Assembly: GCA_046520405.1 (NCBI GenBank) | Contig: JBKGHI010000002.1 | Coordinates: 1-64,000, forward strand | Length of the DNA: 64,000 bases | Source of the DNA: Myxococcus sp046520405 | Lineage (GTDB): Bacteria; Myxococcota; Myxococcia; Myxococcales; Myxococcaceae | Reading direction: 5' to 3' | Shown here: positions 25,147 through 33,472 of the stretch, piece by piece | Numbering within the stretch: the first letter of the stretch is position 1 | Layout of the letters: every line of letters starts with the position of its first letter | Notes under the pieces: generated by a model | Database searches by the model: none | The model's input: only the letters and a program-made list of their open reading frames with translations | What the model was told of the DNA's origin: nothing | Program-made: the position numbers and the translations under genes

Positions 25147-26964
25147 TCAGCGGCCCTGGGCGGAGGCGCCCTTGAGCGCGCGGGCCTGTGTCACCAGCCG
25201 GACGAATTCCTTGCGGTCGGCGTCACCCTCGGTGGCGCCTTCGGCCAGCTTCTCGGCCGTGGCCAGGCTCCAGCCCTCCGCCGCGGGGCTGTTCCGGAGG
25301 ACGTCCGCGGTGGCGGCCACGGCGACGGCGAAGCGGAAGTCCGGCGACGCCTGGGCCAGCGTGTCACGCAGCTTCGTGCGCTCGAAGGGGAAGGCGCGCT
25401 CGGAGGCCTCGGTGCCGTTGGGTGCCTTGGCGCGGGTGCGGACGGTGGCCAGCGGCGCGGTGGCCTCGCCGGTCAGCTCCACCTCGTACACGGCGGTGAC
25501 GTTGTGGCCGGCGCCAATCTCGCCCGCGTCCACCTTGTCGTTGCGGAAGTCGTGGTCGGCGACGTCGCGGTTCTCGTAGCCCACCAGCCGGTAGCGGCGG
25601 ACGGCTGCGGGGTTGAACTCCACCTGGAACTTCACGTCCTTGGCGATGACCTCCAGCGTGCCGGTGAGCTGCGTCTCGAACACCTTCTTCGCCTCGCGGA
25701 GGCTGTCCACGTAGAAGCAATTGCCGTTGCCCTTGTCCGCCAGCCGCTCCATCAAATCATCGCGGTAGTTGCCCATGCCGAAGCCCACGGTGGTGAGGGT
25801 GACGCCCTCGGCCGTGTACTTGTGGATGCTGTCCAGCATGGCGTTGGCGCTCAGGTTCTGGCCGATGTTGGCGTCACCGTCGGTGAGGACGACGACGCGG
25901 GACACCACGCTGCCGGAGGCCTTCTTCACGGCGTGGCGGTAGGCCATCTCCATGCCGGAGCCCATCGCCGTGCCGCCGCCGGCCGTGAGCGAGTCGAGCG
26001 CGGCGTGGATGCTCTTCACGTCCGTGGCGGGCGTGGGCGGCAGCACGTCCCGGGTGCTGCCCGCGTAGGTGACGAGGGCGATGGTGTCATTCTCATTGAG
26101 GTTCTTGACGGCGACCTTGATGGCCTGCACGGCGAGGGGCAGCTTGTCCTCGGAGTGCATGGAGCCGCTGGTGTCCACGAGGAACACCAGGTGCGCGGGC
26201 TTGCGCTGTGAGCGCGAGACGACCTTGCCCTGCACGCCCACGCGCAGGAAGTGGCGCTTGTCATTGAAGGGCGAGGGCGCGCCCTCCAGGTGCACGGCGA
26301 AGGCGCCCGTCTCCGGAGGCGCGTAGCGGAACTTGAAGTAGTTGACGAACTCCTCCACGCGGACGGCGGAAGGCGGCGGGAGCTGGCCGTTGACCAGGTA
26401 GCGGCGCGACACCGTGTACGACGCGGTGTCCACGTCCGCGGCGAACGTGGAGAGCGGGTCCTTGGCCGTCTCGACGAAGGCGTTGGCCTTCCAGGTCTCG
26501 AAGGTGTTGCCGCCCGTGGTGGCGTTGGTGTCCCGAGGGGCCTCGGTCTCGAGCGGCGCACCCGCCAAGGCGTCGGCGGTGGGCTTCGCGGGGGACCGTT
26601 CGCGCCGATGCAGCAGCTCCGCCACCTTGCCCTTGGAGAGTTTCTTGGCTGCCTGCGGGGCGGGAACGCGCGCCACGGGCCCGGCGAGGGAGGGCTCCGC
26701 CACGGGGGGAGGGGGCGCGCCAGCGGGAACCGCGGCGCCCTCGGAGGCCGCCATGTTGGCCTGGTCATCGCTGTCGGCCTCATAGCGGACGTCCTCATGT
26801 TCCGGAGCGGGCGCGCCCTCCGCCTTCTGGACCTGGGCACGGGGCGGCAGGACGGGGCGCTCGTCAGCGGCAGGGCTCCGGCTGTAGCACGCGGGCAGGG
26901 TGCTGACGACGAGCAGGGCACTTCCCCAGACAGTCAACTGGCGCTTCAGCGAGAAGGGGGACAT
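25147..26964 (-). CDS. VWA-domain lipoprotein (YfbK-like)
   Basis: 605-residue envelope protein. A lipobox (LPAC, about Cys23) follows a hydrophobic signal. An Ala/Pro-rich linker leads to a von Willebrand-associated N-terminal domain (DTASYTVSRRYLVNGQLPPPSAVRVEEFVNYF), then a VWA domain with an intact MIDAS motif DTSGS near residues 262-266 and Thr/Asp positions (GGGTAMGSG; VVLTDGDANIG). A DUF3520-like C-terminal domain ends the protein. This is the YfbK family layout; metal-dependent protein binding is likely but the partner is unknown. The start is the ATG of MSPFSLKRQL at 26964; an upstream in-frame extension has no ribosome binding site and overlaps the divergent VOC gene. Confidence 0.88.
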   Translation of the reverse strand: MSPFSLKRQLTVWGSALLVVSTLPACYSRSPAADERPVLPPRAQVQKAEGAPAPEHEDVRYEADSDDQANMAASEGAAVPAGAPPPPVAEPSLAGPVARVPAPQAAKKLSKGKVAELLHRRERSPAKPTADALAGAPLETEAPRDTNATTGGNTFETWKANAFVETAKDPLSTFAADVDTASYTVSRRYLVNGQLPPPSAVRVEEFVNYFKFRYAPPETGAFAVHLEGAPSPFNDKRHFLRVGVQGKVVSRSQRKPAHLVFLVDTSGSMHSEDKLPLAVQAIKVAVKNLNENDTIALVTYAGSTRDVLPPTPATDVKSIHAALDSLTAGGGTAMGSGMEMAYRHAVKKASGSVVSRVVVLTDGDANIGQNLSANAMLDSIHKYTAEGVTLTTVGFGMGNYRDDLMERLADKGNGNCFYVDSLREAKKVFETQLTGTLEVIAKDVKFQVEFNPAAVRRYRLVGYENRDVADHDFRNDKVDAGEIGAGHNVTAVYEVELTGEATAPLATVRTRAKAPNGTEASERAFPFERTKLRDTLAQASPDFRFAVAVAATADVLRNSPAAEGWSLATAEKLAEGATEGDADRKEFVRLVTQARALKGASAQGR

Positions 26965-27107
26965 CAAGGCTCCAAGGTCGGTGAGTAGGTCGCCCACCGA
27001 AAACGCATGGCCCGAGAAAATGGGTCTAAGGCCGGATGAATTTTCCGGAGAACACCTGGGCCGGGCGTCCTTGTCTGGAGCAACCCCGTCTGACAGGGTG
27101 CCGGTCC

Positions 27108-27596
27108 ATGCAGACCACCAGGCCATTTCGAATTCTGGGCATCCAGCAGATCGCCATTGGCGGCGCGGACAAGGCGCCGCTCCGCAAGCTCTGGGTCGAC
27201 CTGCTGGGCTTGACGCCTCACGGCACCTACCGCAGCGAGCGGGAGAATGTGGACGAGGACATCGTCACTGCGGGCGCGGGGCCCTTCAAGGTGGAGGTGG
27301 ACCTGATGCAGCCCGTGGACCCGGAGAAGAAGCCCCGCGTCCAGGAGACGCCGCTCAACCACGTGGGCCTCTGGGTGGATGACCTGCCCGTGGCCGTGCA
27401 GTGGCTGGAGTCCCAGGGCCTGCGCTTCGCGCCCGGTGGCATCCGCAAGGGCGCCGCGGGTCACGACATCTGCTTCATCCACCCCAAGGGCAGCGAGCAG
27501 TTTCCCTTCGGTGGAGAGGGCGTGCTCATCGAGCTGGTCCAGGCGCCGAAGGAGGTCATCGCCGCCTTCGACTCGCTGTCAGCCGCGGGCCACTGA
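27108..27596 (+). CDS. VOC-family (glyoxalase-like) protein
   Basis: 162-residue single-domain vicinal-oxygen-chelate protein resembling lactoylglutathione lyase or methylmalonyl-CoA epimerase. Metal-ligand candidates are the His in LNHVGLWVDD and the Glu in GVLIELVQAP near the end. The first module (GIQQIAIGGADKAPLRKLWVDLLGL) has Gln in place of the usual first His. ATG 27108 is chosen because the sequence before it is not family-like. It is divergent from the VWA gene and its stop abuts the convergent DUF1624 gene. Substrate cannot be inferred. Confidence 0.8.
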   Translation: MQTTRPFRILGIQQIAIGGADKAPLRKLWVDLLGLTPHGTYRSERENVDEDIVTAGAGPFKVEVDLMQPVDPEKKPRVQETPLNHVGLWVDDLPVAVQWLESQGLRFAPGGIRKGAAGHDICFIHPKGSEQFPFGGEGVLIELVQAPKEVIAAFDSLSAAGH

Positions 27597-27597
27597 G

Positions 27598-28719
27598 TCA
27601 GCGCCCGGCGGGGGCGTGCTCGCCTTGCCGGCGCAGCCGTTCCAGGAGGTTCCGGAGCGCGGGCCGCACCACGCGCTCCAGCCGGTCCGTGGCGACGCAC
27701 AGCACGAAGGTGAGGCCGATGATGACGGCCGTCAGCACCCAGTACTGGAGCCAGCCGCTGCGGTCTCCCCAGAAGCGCTGGAAGGAGAAGACGCCGCCCA
27801 GCCGGTAGAAGAGCAGCATCTCGTGGAAGAAGTACGCGGACAGCGACGAGGTGCCAAACACCTCCACGAAGCGCCGCAGCCGGGACGGCGCCGCGTCCGC
27901 GGGCACCCGGGCCTCCAGCCACGTCAGCACCAGCAGCACCGTGCTCACCCAGCCGAAGCGCGCCGCCGCGTTGGACGGGTTGGCGACGAAGAAGCGGTGG
28001 GGCGGGTAGAGGCCGTAGAGGAAGTCCCCCAGCACCGCGCCCGTGAAGCCCAGGCCCATCAGCACCAGCAGGGCCTTGATGAGCCCTGCGCGGCCCCAGA
28101 CGCCCGCCACCGTCCCCGTGGAGACGCCCAGCCACGCGTAGCCCAGCCAGGGCAGCAGCGGGAAGGGCGCGAAGGAGGACTTCTCCGTCAGCGTGGCCCA
28201 GGGGCCATCCACCTGCTCGCCCAGTGGCGATGCGGCGAAGGTGAGCATGGCCAGCACGAAGGCGCCGGTGCTCAGCACCTTGGGGCGCGCGGCGAGCAGC
28301 GCGGCGGCCGGCAGGACGATGAGCAGGCACAGGCCCACGCACTGGAGGATGTCCATGCGGAAGATCCACTGGGGCTCGCGCAGCAGGGGGAACCAGGCCC
28401 AGTTGACCAGGGTGGCCACGGCGAGCACCTCGCCGGCGCGGCGGAGGTTGCGGTGGACGCGCTCGCGGAGCATTCCGCTGGCGGCGCTGCGGACCATCAT
28501 CAGCGCGGTGGCGAAGCCCGCGGAGAAGATGAATGAGGGGGCCACCAGTCCGTCGACGCGCAGCAGGCGCGCCACCCAGTCGCTCTGCCGCAGCTCGGGC
28601 GTCAGCAGGGCCAGGGTGTGCGTCTGGACCATGAACAGCACGGCGATGCCCCGGAGCCAGTCGATGGCTCGGACGCGATCACGGGAGATAGGGGCAGGGG
28701 AGGCGGGCGTAGACGTCAC
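27598..28719 (-). CDS. Multi-pass membrane acyltransferase, DUF1624/HGSNAT-like
   Basis: 373-residue integral membrane protein with about ten hydrophobic helices. The N-terminal signature IDWLRGIAVLFMVQTH matches the DUF1624/heparan-alpha-glucosaminide N-acetyltransferase-like group, where this His is thought to carry the acetyl transfer. Further helices include PSFIFSAGFATALMMV and SAYFFHEMLLFY. It probably acetylates a cell-envelope sugar; the target is unknown. It begins 20 bases after the metallophosphoesterase stop on the same strand, suggesting an operon. The C-terminal tail is Arg-rich and cytoplasmic. Confidence 0.8.
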   Translation of the reverse strand: MTSTPASPAPISRDRVRAIDWLRGIAVLFMVQTHTLALLTPELRQSDWVARLLRVDGLVAPSFIFSAGFATALMMVRSAASGMLRERVHRNLRRAGEVLAVATLVNWAWFPLLREPQWIFRMDILQCVGLCLLIVLPAAALLAARPKVLSTGAFVLAMLTFAASPLGEQVDGPWATLTEKSSFAPFPLLPWLGYAWLGVSTGTVAGVWGRAGLIKALLVLMGLGFTGAVLGDFLYGLYPPHRFFVANPSNAAARFGWVSTVLLVLTWLEARVPADAAPSRLRRFVEVFGTSSLSAYFFHEMLLFYRLGGVFSFQRFWGDRSGWLQYWVLTAVIIGLTFVLCVATDRLERVVRPALRNLLERLRRQGEHAPAGR

Positions 28720-28739
28720 GGCCCGCCTACCCTAGAGCA

Positions 28740-30194
28740 TCAGCGGACCCAGCTCACGTTACTGATGGTGAATTTGGAGCCGTCCGGCTTCTCCGCGTTC
28801 GTCATCGGAGAGTAGACCCGCGTGGAGAAGGTGTTGGCCGCCGTGTCCACCTCCACCAGCCGCGTCAGGTTCGACGTGTTCTCGTGATACGCCGTCAGGA
28901 TTTGGTGGATGGTGTTGCCGTGGACCCCGGTGCTGGTCAGGTACGCGGCGTTGCCCGTGTGCCCGGAGAAGACGAACCGGACGTTGGCGTACTGCTTGAT
29001 GAGCTGGTCGAACACGTACTGCGGGCTGTTGTTGCCGTAGCCGCCGTTGCGCTGCTCGATGGTTCCGCTGCCCGTCAGGTGGGAGTGGGTGTTGATGATG
29101 ACGTTGTGCCGCGGATGCTGCGCCAGCACCGTCTTCGCCCAGTCGACGGCGCCGGTGCGGGCCCACAACTCCAGATTGAGCACCAACCACTCCAGGCCGC
29201 CCGCGGAGAACGTGTGGTAGGAGTTGTCGCTCTTCCCCGCCTCGTAGACGCCCCCCAGCGCGGTGAAGCGCGTGAGCGGGAAGTGCGCGTTGAAGGTGGT
29301 GGTATCCCGCAGGTTGGCGTTGACGTTGCCCGGGCAGGCACTGCCGCCGGGGCAGACGGCCGCCGTGTCGTGGTTGCCAATGGCGTAGACGTAGGGGAGG
29401 TCCGCGGCGTCCAGAATCTCCGTGGCTTCGCTGGCGCGCACGTACTGAATGTGGTCCGGCGTGTCCCAGTTCACCACGTCGCCCGTGTGCAGCACGAAGC
29501 GCAGGTCGAGCGAGGCCCGGTTGTCCACCAGCCACTGGAGCCGATGGACGAGCCGCGTGGGCGGCGTGGTGAGGACCTCGTTCTGTGTGTCGGGAATGAC
29601 GGCGAAGGTGAACTTGGTGTCCACCGGGGGCGTGGACTCCGGCGCCACGTAGAACTTGATGCCTTGGTTGACCCAGCCCGAGGTGGCCAGGGCGTTGCGC
29701 TGGGCCTCGGTGATGGCGAAGCGGTGCTTGCGGAGCGTCGTGTTGGAGAACCGGTACACGGGAACGAGGCACGCCGCCGCCGTCTTCGACGCGTAGAAGC
29801 CGACGTTCTCGTTCGTCGTGTACCCGCCGTTCTGCATGAGGTCGTTCCGCTCGGCCTCATCGATGGTCCAGAAGTGCTCCGTCCGGCTGGGGCTGTAGAT
29901 GCGGTAGACGGGAGACAGCCCCGTCCCCGTGACGGCCGCGGCGCGGAAGGCCACGCCCCGGTCCTCCGTGTAGCCCCACGTCGTCGCCGCGTTGGCGGCC
30001 TCATTCACGTTGAGCGTGTAGAGGCTGTCTCCGTTGGCCGGCTTGATGTGGTGATAGACGGGCCGGTTCAGCGTGGCGCAGTCCAGCGCGGACGCGGCGG
30101 TGGCCACCTCGGGCCCAGGCTGCTCCACGGGCCCACCGCACGCCGCCAGCCAGCCGGCCAGGGCAACGGGGACCGCGATTCTCAGGTGTCTCAA
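28740..30194 (-). CDS. Metallophosphoesterase lipoprotein with N-terminal DUF5648-type repeats
   Basis: 484-residue lipoprotein. The signal ends in LAAC. A DUF5648-type region follows (PVYHHIKPANGDSLYTLN; PVYRIYSPSRTEHFWTI; PVYRFSNTTLRKHRFAI), three similar beta repeats that may bind surface or sugar ligands. The C-terminal calcineurin-like phosphoesterase has its metal-binding set intact: PDTQNE, HTGDVVNW, GNHDTA, NTHSHLTG and SGHTGN. The start chosen is TTG 30194, because GAGGAG lies seven bases upstream and the lipoprotein signal begins there; an upstream ATG at 30227 has no ribosome binding site. It is likely co-transcribed with the DUF1624 gene downstream. Confidence 0.87.
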   Translation of the reverse strand: MRHLRIAVPVALAGWLAACGGPVEQPGPEVATAASALDCATLNRPVYHHIKPANGDSLYTLNVNEAANAATTWGYTEDRGVAFRAAAVTGTGLSPVYRIYSPSRTEHFWTIDEAERNDLMQNGGYTTNENVGFYASKTAAACLVPVYRFSNTTLRKHRFAITEAQRNALATSGWVNQGIKFYVAPESTPPVDTKFTFAVIPDTQNEVLTTPPTRLVHRLQWLVDNRASLDLRFVLHTGDVVNWDTPDHIQYVRASEATEILDAADLPYVYAIGNHDTAAVCPGGSACPGNVNANLRDTTTFNAHFPLTRFTALGGVYEAGKSDNSYHTFSAGGLEWLVLNLELWARTGAVDWAKTVLAQHPRHNVIINTHSHLTGSGTIEQRNGGYGNNSPQYVFDQLIKQYANVRFVFSGHTGNAAYLTSTGVHGNTIHQILTAYHENTSNLTRLVEVDTAANTFSTRVYSPMTNAEKPDGSKFTISNVSWVR

Positions 30195-30306
30195 AGGTGT
30201 CTCCTCGCAAGGGTGTGGTGCGATCATCAAGCGTCGCAAAACGAGTATTGCGAGAAAGTCCATAGCACCCGCGTCGCGGTCCCAGAAGACCCACCCCTCG
30301 GAGTGT

Positions 30307-31230
30307 CTATCGGTAGCCAGTCGCGTCCGCGGGCTTGCCGGCGTCCTGGACCTCGGGGACGTAGCGCCAGGCATCAGGCTGGCTGCCGTCCAGGTCGGTG
30401 AAGCCGTACACGCGAGCGAGCTGGCCGCTCGAGAGTGACTGCCCATTCCAGCGCGCGCGGTCTGCGTCCGCGGCCAGCGCGGCCACGGCGCGGCCGACAT
30501 AGGCCGGCGACTCCGAAATGACGAAGTGGGGCTCCTTCACCGTCGCGTCGCGCCAGTTCGCCTCGGTGACGCCGAAGTGCTCCAGCATGCCTTCGGAGCG
30601 CATCCAGCCCGGCGTCAGCGAGACGGCGGTGGCGCCATGCGGCTTCAGCTCCTGGGCCTGGCTCCAGGCGAGCCGGAGCACGGAGGCCTTCGCGAGGTCA
30701 TAGAACGTGGAGATGCGGTACTTCGTCGCGTTGTATTCGGCGGTGCCGTCGGTGACCTCGATGACGAGTCCCCCCGGGCGGCGGATGAGCAGCGGCAGGG
30801 CGAAGTGGCTGGTGATGAGGTGCGTGTCCACACCCAGCCGGAGCAGCCGCAAGCCCTTGTCGAGCGAGTGCTCCCAGATGCTCTTGTTCCATTCGAAGAT
30901 GTGCTCACCGCCCCAGATGTCGTTGACCAGCACATCGAGCCGTCCCTGTTCCCGGTCGATGCGTTCCACCAGGGACTGGACCTGCTCCGGCACCAGGTGG
31001 TCTGTCTGCACGGCGATGCCGATGCCACCCGCGGCCGTCACCAGCTCCGCGGTCTCCTCGATGGTCTCCGGGCGGTTCTGCTCCGAACGCTGCGCTCGCG
31101 TCGTCCGGCCCGTGACATAGACGGTGGCGCCCGCCGCGCCGAGCTGCACCGCGATGCCCCGGCCCGCCCCGCGTGTACCGCCCGCGACCAGTGCCACGCG
31201 TCCCTTCAACGAATCCTTCATGTCCCGCAT
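30307..31230 (-). CDS. Short-chain dehydrogenase/reductase
   Basis: 307-residue classical-type SDR. The cofactor motif is AGGTRGAGRGIA near residues 15-26, followed by VYVTGRTT, whose Arg after the second strand suggests NADP(H). Unusually, the NAG strand motif reads VLVNDIWGG, and the active site has YNATKYRISTFYDLAK in place of a clear YxxxK with the preceding Ser. This resembles the SDR26-like group annotated simply as SDR. ATG 31230 has AGGAGG five bases upstream. It is divergent from the CxxCH-protein gene across about 160 bases that contain a TGACA-N5-TGTCA inverted repeat. Confidence 0.85.
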   Translation of the reverse strand: MRDMKDSLKGRVALVAGGTRGAGRGIAVQLGAAGATVYVTGRTTRAQRSEQNRPETIEETAELVTAAGGIGIAVQTDHLVPEQVQSLVERIDREQGRLDVLVNDIWGGEHIFEWNKSIWEHSLDKGLRLLRLGVDTHLITSHFALPLLIRRPGGLVIEVTDGTAEYNATKYRISTFYDLAKASVLRLAWSQAQELKPHGATAVSLTPGWMRSEGMLEHFGVTEANWRDATVKEPHFVISESPAYVGRAVAALAADADRARWNGQSLSSGQLARVYGFTDLDGSQPDAWRYVPEVQDAGKPADATGYR

Positions 31231-31289
31231 GTCTGCCTCCTGGGTGGGTGTGGATGTCCGCCCCATGGGGAGAGATTACGGAGGCTTGT

Positions 31290-31304
31290 TGACACCTCCT
31301 GTCA
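31290..31304. promoter_or_regulatory. Inverted repeat in a divergent promoter region
   Basis: TGACA and TGTCA separated by five bases, inside a region also holding a TTGACA -35-like hexamer at 31289-31294, between the divergent SDR and CxxCH-protein genes. A candidate operator for one or both. Confidence 0.35.
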
Positions 31305-31390
31305 TGATTGGGCGAGTTGGCGCGGTTCGCGCAAGAAAGCACCGCGACCTTTTCACGGCTCACCTGTTCGACGTCTCGCGAGGAGGTTGC

Positions 31391-32794
31391 GTGATTCGAC
31401 GACTCATCTTGGGCACCGCGCTCTGTCTGCCGGGAGGTGCGCTCGCCAAGCCACCAGCGGGAGGCGTTGTCTGTGCCACCTATTCCTCTGCGCCCGCCTG
31501 CACCGGGCAGCAGCCCGCCTGCACGCTCTGCCATACGGCTCCTCCTCAGCGGAACGCCTTCGGGACAGCACTGGAGCCACACCTGGTGCCGGGAGCGCCG
31601 CGTCCACTCTCGGACGGCGACTACTCCATGGCGCTGCCGGCCGCGCTGCGCGCCATCGAATCGGAGGACTCGGACGATGATGGCGTGGCGAACGTGGAGG
31701 AGCTGCTGCGTGGCACGTGGCCCGGAGACCCGGCCAGTGTGCCCTCGGCGCCCGGGGGCTGCGTGGCGGGACAGAATCCAGGCTACGACGTCTGCCGTCA
31801 TGACTTGCGCTTCGCCTACCGGCGCGTGCTGCTCGACTTCTGTGGGCGGTCACCGACCTATGCGGAGCTCCGGTCCTTCGCCTCGCGCGATGACGACAGC
31901 AAGCGCGCGTTCATCGACGCGGAGCTGGACCGCTGCACGGGCAGCGAGTTCTGGCGGGGCAAGAATGGGCAGCTCTGGAAGCTGGCCCACCCGAAAATCA
32001 GGCCCGTGGAGTCCATCAAGTCGGGCGAGGACGCGGGCCCGATTCCCCTCGCGGACTACTATGACGATTACGCGCTCTACGCCTACGCGCAGCTCGACCA
32101 CCACGACGCGCGCGAGGTGATGACGTCCACGTACTACGTGAGCCGGCAGACGGAGCCCACGCGCTACACCGCCGTGCCGTCATTGCCTTCGCAGTTCGTG
32201 GAGGAGGGGCGCCGCGCGGGCAACCTCACGTCGGCCTGGAGCCTCACGTCGTTCGTGATGTTCACCGCGCTGCCCCGGAACGCCGCGTCCCAGAGCTACC
32301 GCGCCTACCTGGGGCTCGACATCGCGCTCCAGGAGGGGCTCTACAGCATCCCTGGTGAGCCTCGGGACTATGACGCCAAGGGCGTGCGGGCGCCGGCCTG
32401 TGCCGCCTGCCATGCGACGCTCGATCCGTTGAGCTATCCCTGGCGAAACTACAACGGCATCTCCGTGGGCGCGTTCGCGCGCTACGTGCCCGGGCGCATC
32501 GAGCGCTACTTCAGCGCCGAGGCGCCCGACATCACCCAGATACCCGAGGCGGGTTACCTGCTGGGCCAGCCCGTGGGGGATCTGCGAGAGTGGGCCCACG
32601 TCGGCGCCAACAGTGACGCCTTCGCCATCTCCGCCGTCACCGACTACTGGAAGCTGCTCGTGGGCCATCCGCCGACGGCCGAGGAGCAGGACGAGTTCAT
32701 TCCCTTGTGGCAGCGCTTCAAGGGCACGCACCAGTACAGCGTGCAGCGGATGCTCCACGATTTGATTCGCACGGAGGCCTACGGTGCGCCCTGA
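31391..32794 (+). CDS. Secreted CxxCH (cytochrome c-like) protein, DUF1549/DUF1588-like
   Basis: 467-residue exported protein with signal peptide (LILGTALCLPGGALA). Two haem-type motifs are visible: CTLCH near residue 44 and CAACH near residue 337. Between them are an acidic calcium-binding-like turn (ESEDSDDDGVANVEELL) and a segment resembling the planctomycete-type PSCyt/DUF1549 helix (RFAYRRVLLDFCGRSPTYAEL). The CAACH context, followed by DPLSYPWRNYNGI, resembles DUF1588. GTG 31391 has AGGAGG four bases upstream. It overlaps the following lipoprotein gene by 11 bases and heads a three-gene operon ending in a DUF1501 protein. Physiological role unknown. Confidence 0.75.
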   Translation: MIRRLILGTALCLPGGALAKPPAGGVVCATYSSAPACTGQQPACTLCHTAPPQRNAFGTALEPHLVPGAPRPLSDGDYSMALPAALRAIESEDSDDDGVANVEELLRGTWPGDPASVPSAPGGCVAGQNPGYDVCRHDLRFAYRRVLLDFCGRSPTYAELRSFASRDDDSKRAFIDAELDRCTGSEFWRGKNGQLWKLAHPKIRPVESIKSGEDAGPIPLADYYDDYALYAYAQLDHHDAREVMTSTYYVSRQTEPTRYTAVPSLPSQFVEEGRRAGNLTSAWSLTSFVMFTALPRNAASQSYRAYLGLDIALQEGLYSIPGEPRDYDAKGVRAPACAACHATLDPLSYPWRNYNGISVGAFARYVPGRIERYFSAEAPDITQIPEAGYLLGQPVGDLREWAHVGANSDAFAISAVTDYWKLLVGHPPTAEEQDEFIPLWQRFKGTHQYSVQRMLHDLIRTEAYGAP

Positions 32795-33461
32795 GACGCT
32801 GCTGTTCACCGTGGTGCTCGCGCTCGCTGGCTGCACGCGGCAGCCGAACGCCACGGTGCTGGACGTGGATGCCGGAGTTCCCCCGGTGGGTAACGAGACG
32901 GACTCGGGGACGCCTGTGGCCATCGCGAAGTCGACCCGGAACAACCTCCGCTTCAAGGGGCCCGAGCGCCTGACGACGGACTTCGCGGCGGCGCTCGACG
33001 TGCCTTCCGCTCAGTTGTGCAACGAGCTGGGGCAGTACTCCTGCGCTGGGCATGTCCACACCGTCTCGCTGGGCGGTGTGGATCCCTACCGGAGCGGCTT
33101 GTATGAGCCCTTGCCCGTGACGGGAGTGACGTCGCCCATCGCCGTGGAGCGGATGGCGCTGGCGGGGTGCAGCCAGCGGGTGACGCTCGACACGAGTTCG
33201 CCGGCGGAGGCTGTCATCTTCAAGGGCGTGGGTCTGGATGCCCAGGGCCGGCTCGCGGACCGGACAGGGCAGCCGGTGCGAGACGCCATTCACGCGCTCT
33301 ACCAACGCGCCCTGCTGCGTGACGCGGAGGGGGCGGAGGTGGACGCCTGGCTCCAGCTCGCCGCGGACATCGAGTCTTCGGGCAGCACACGTCCCGGCAG
33401 AGACTGGATGACCGCGGTCTGCTTCGCCGTCCTGTCCTCCGCCGAGTCCGTCTTCTTCTGA
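32784..33461 (+). CDS. Putative lipoprotein of the DUF1501 operon
   Basis: 225-residue protein with a lipobox LAGC at about Cys17 and an acidic, low-complexity segment after it. No family is recognised. A C-terminal helix (AIHALYQRALLRDAEGAEVDAW) resembles the short helical motif that precedes catalytic parts in DUF1549/DUF1592-type proteins. The GTG start overlaps the end of the upstream CxxCH gene, and the DUF1501 gene begins 12 bases after its stop, so translational coupling is likely. Cysteines in QLCNELGQYSCAGH may form a disulfide. Confidence 0.7.
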   Translation: MRPETLLFTVVLALAGCTRQPNATVLDVDAGVPPVGNETDSGTPVAIAKSTRNNLRFKGPERLTTDFAAALDVPSAQLCNELGQYSCAGHVHTVSLGGVDPYRSGLYEPLPVTGVTSPIAVERMALAGCSQRVTLDTSSPAEAVIFKGVGLDAQGRLADRTGQPVRDAIHALYQRALLRDAEGAEVDAWLQLAADIESSGSTRPGRDWMTAVCFAVLSSAESVFF

Positions 33462-33472
33462 GGGAGCCGTCC

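Noticed and set aside
28884..30401. A 505-codon plus-strand frame over the phosphoesterase
   Set aside because: No family features; the minus strand holds all calcineurin-like motifs.
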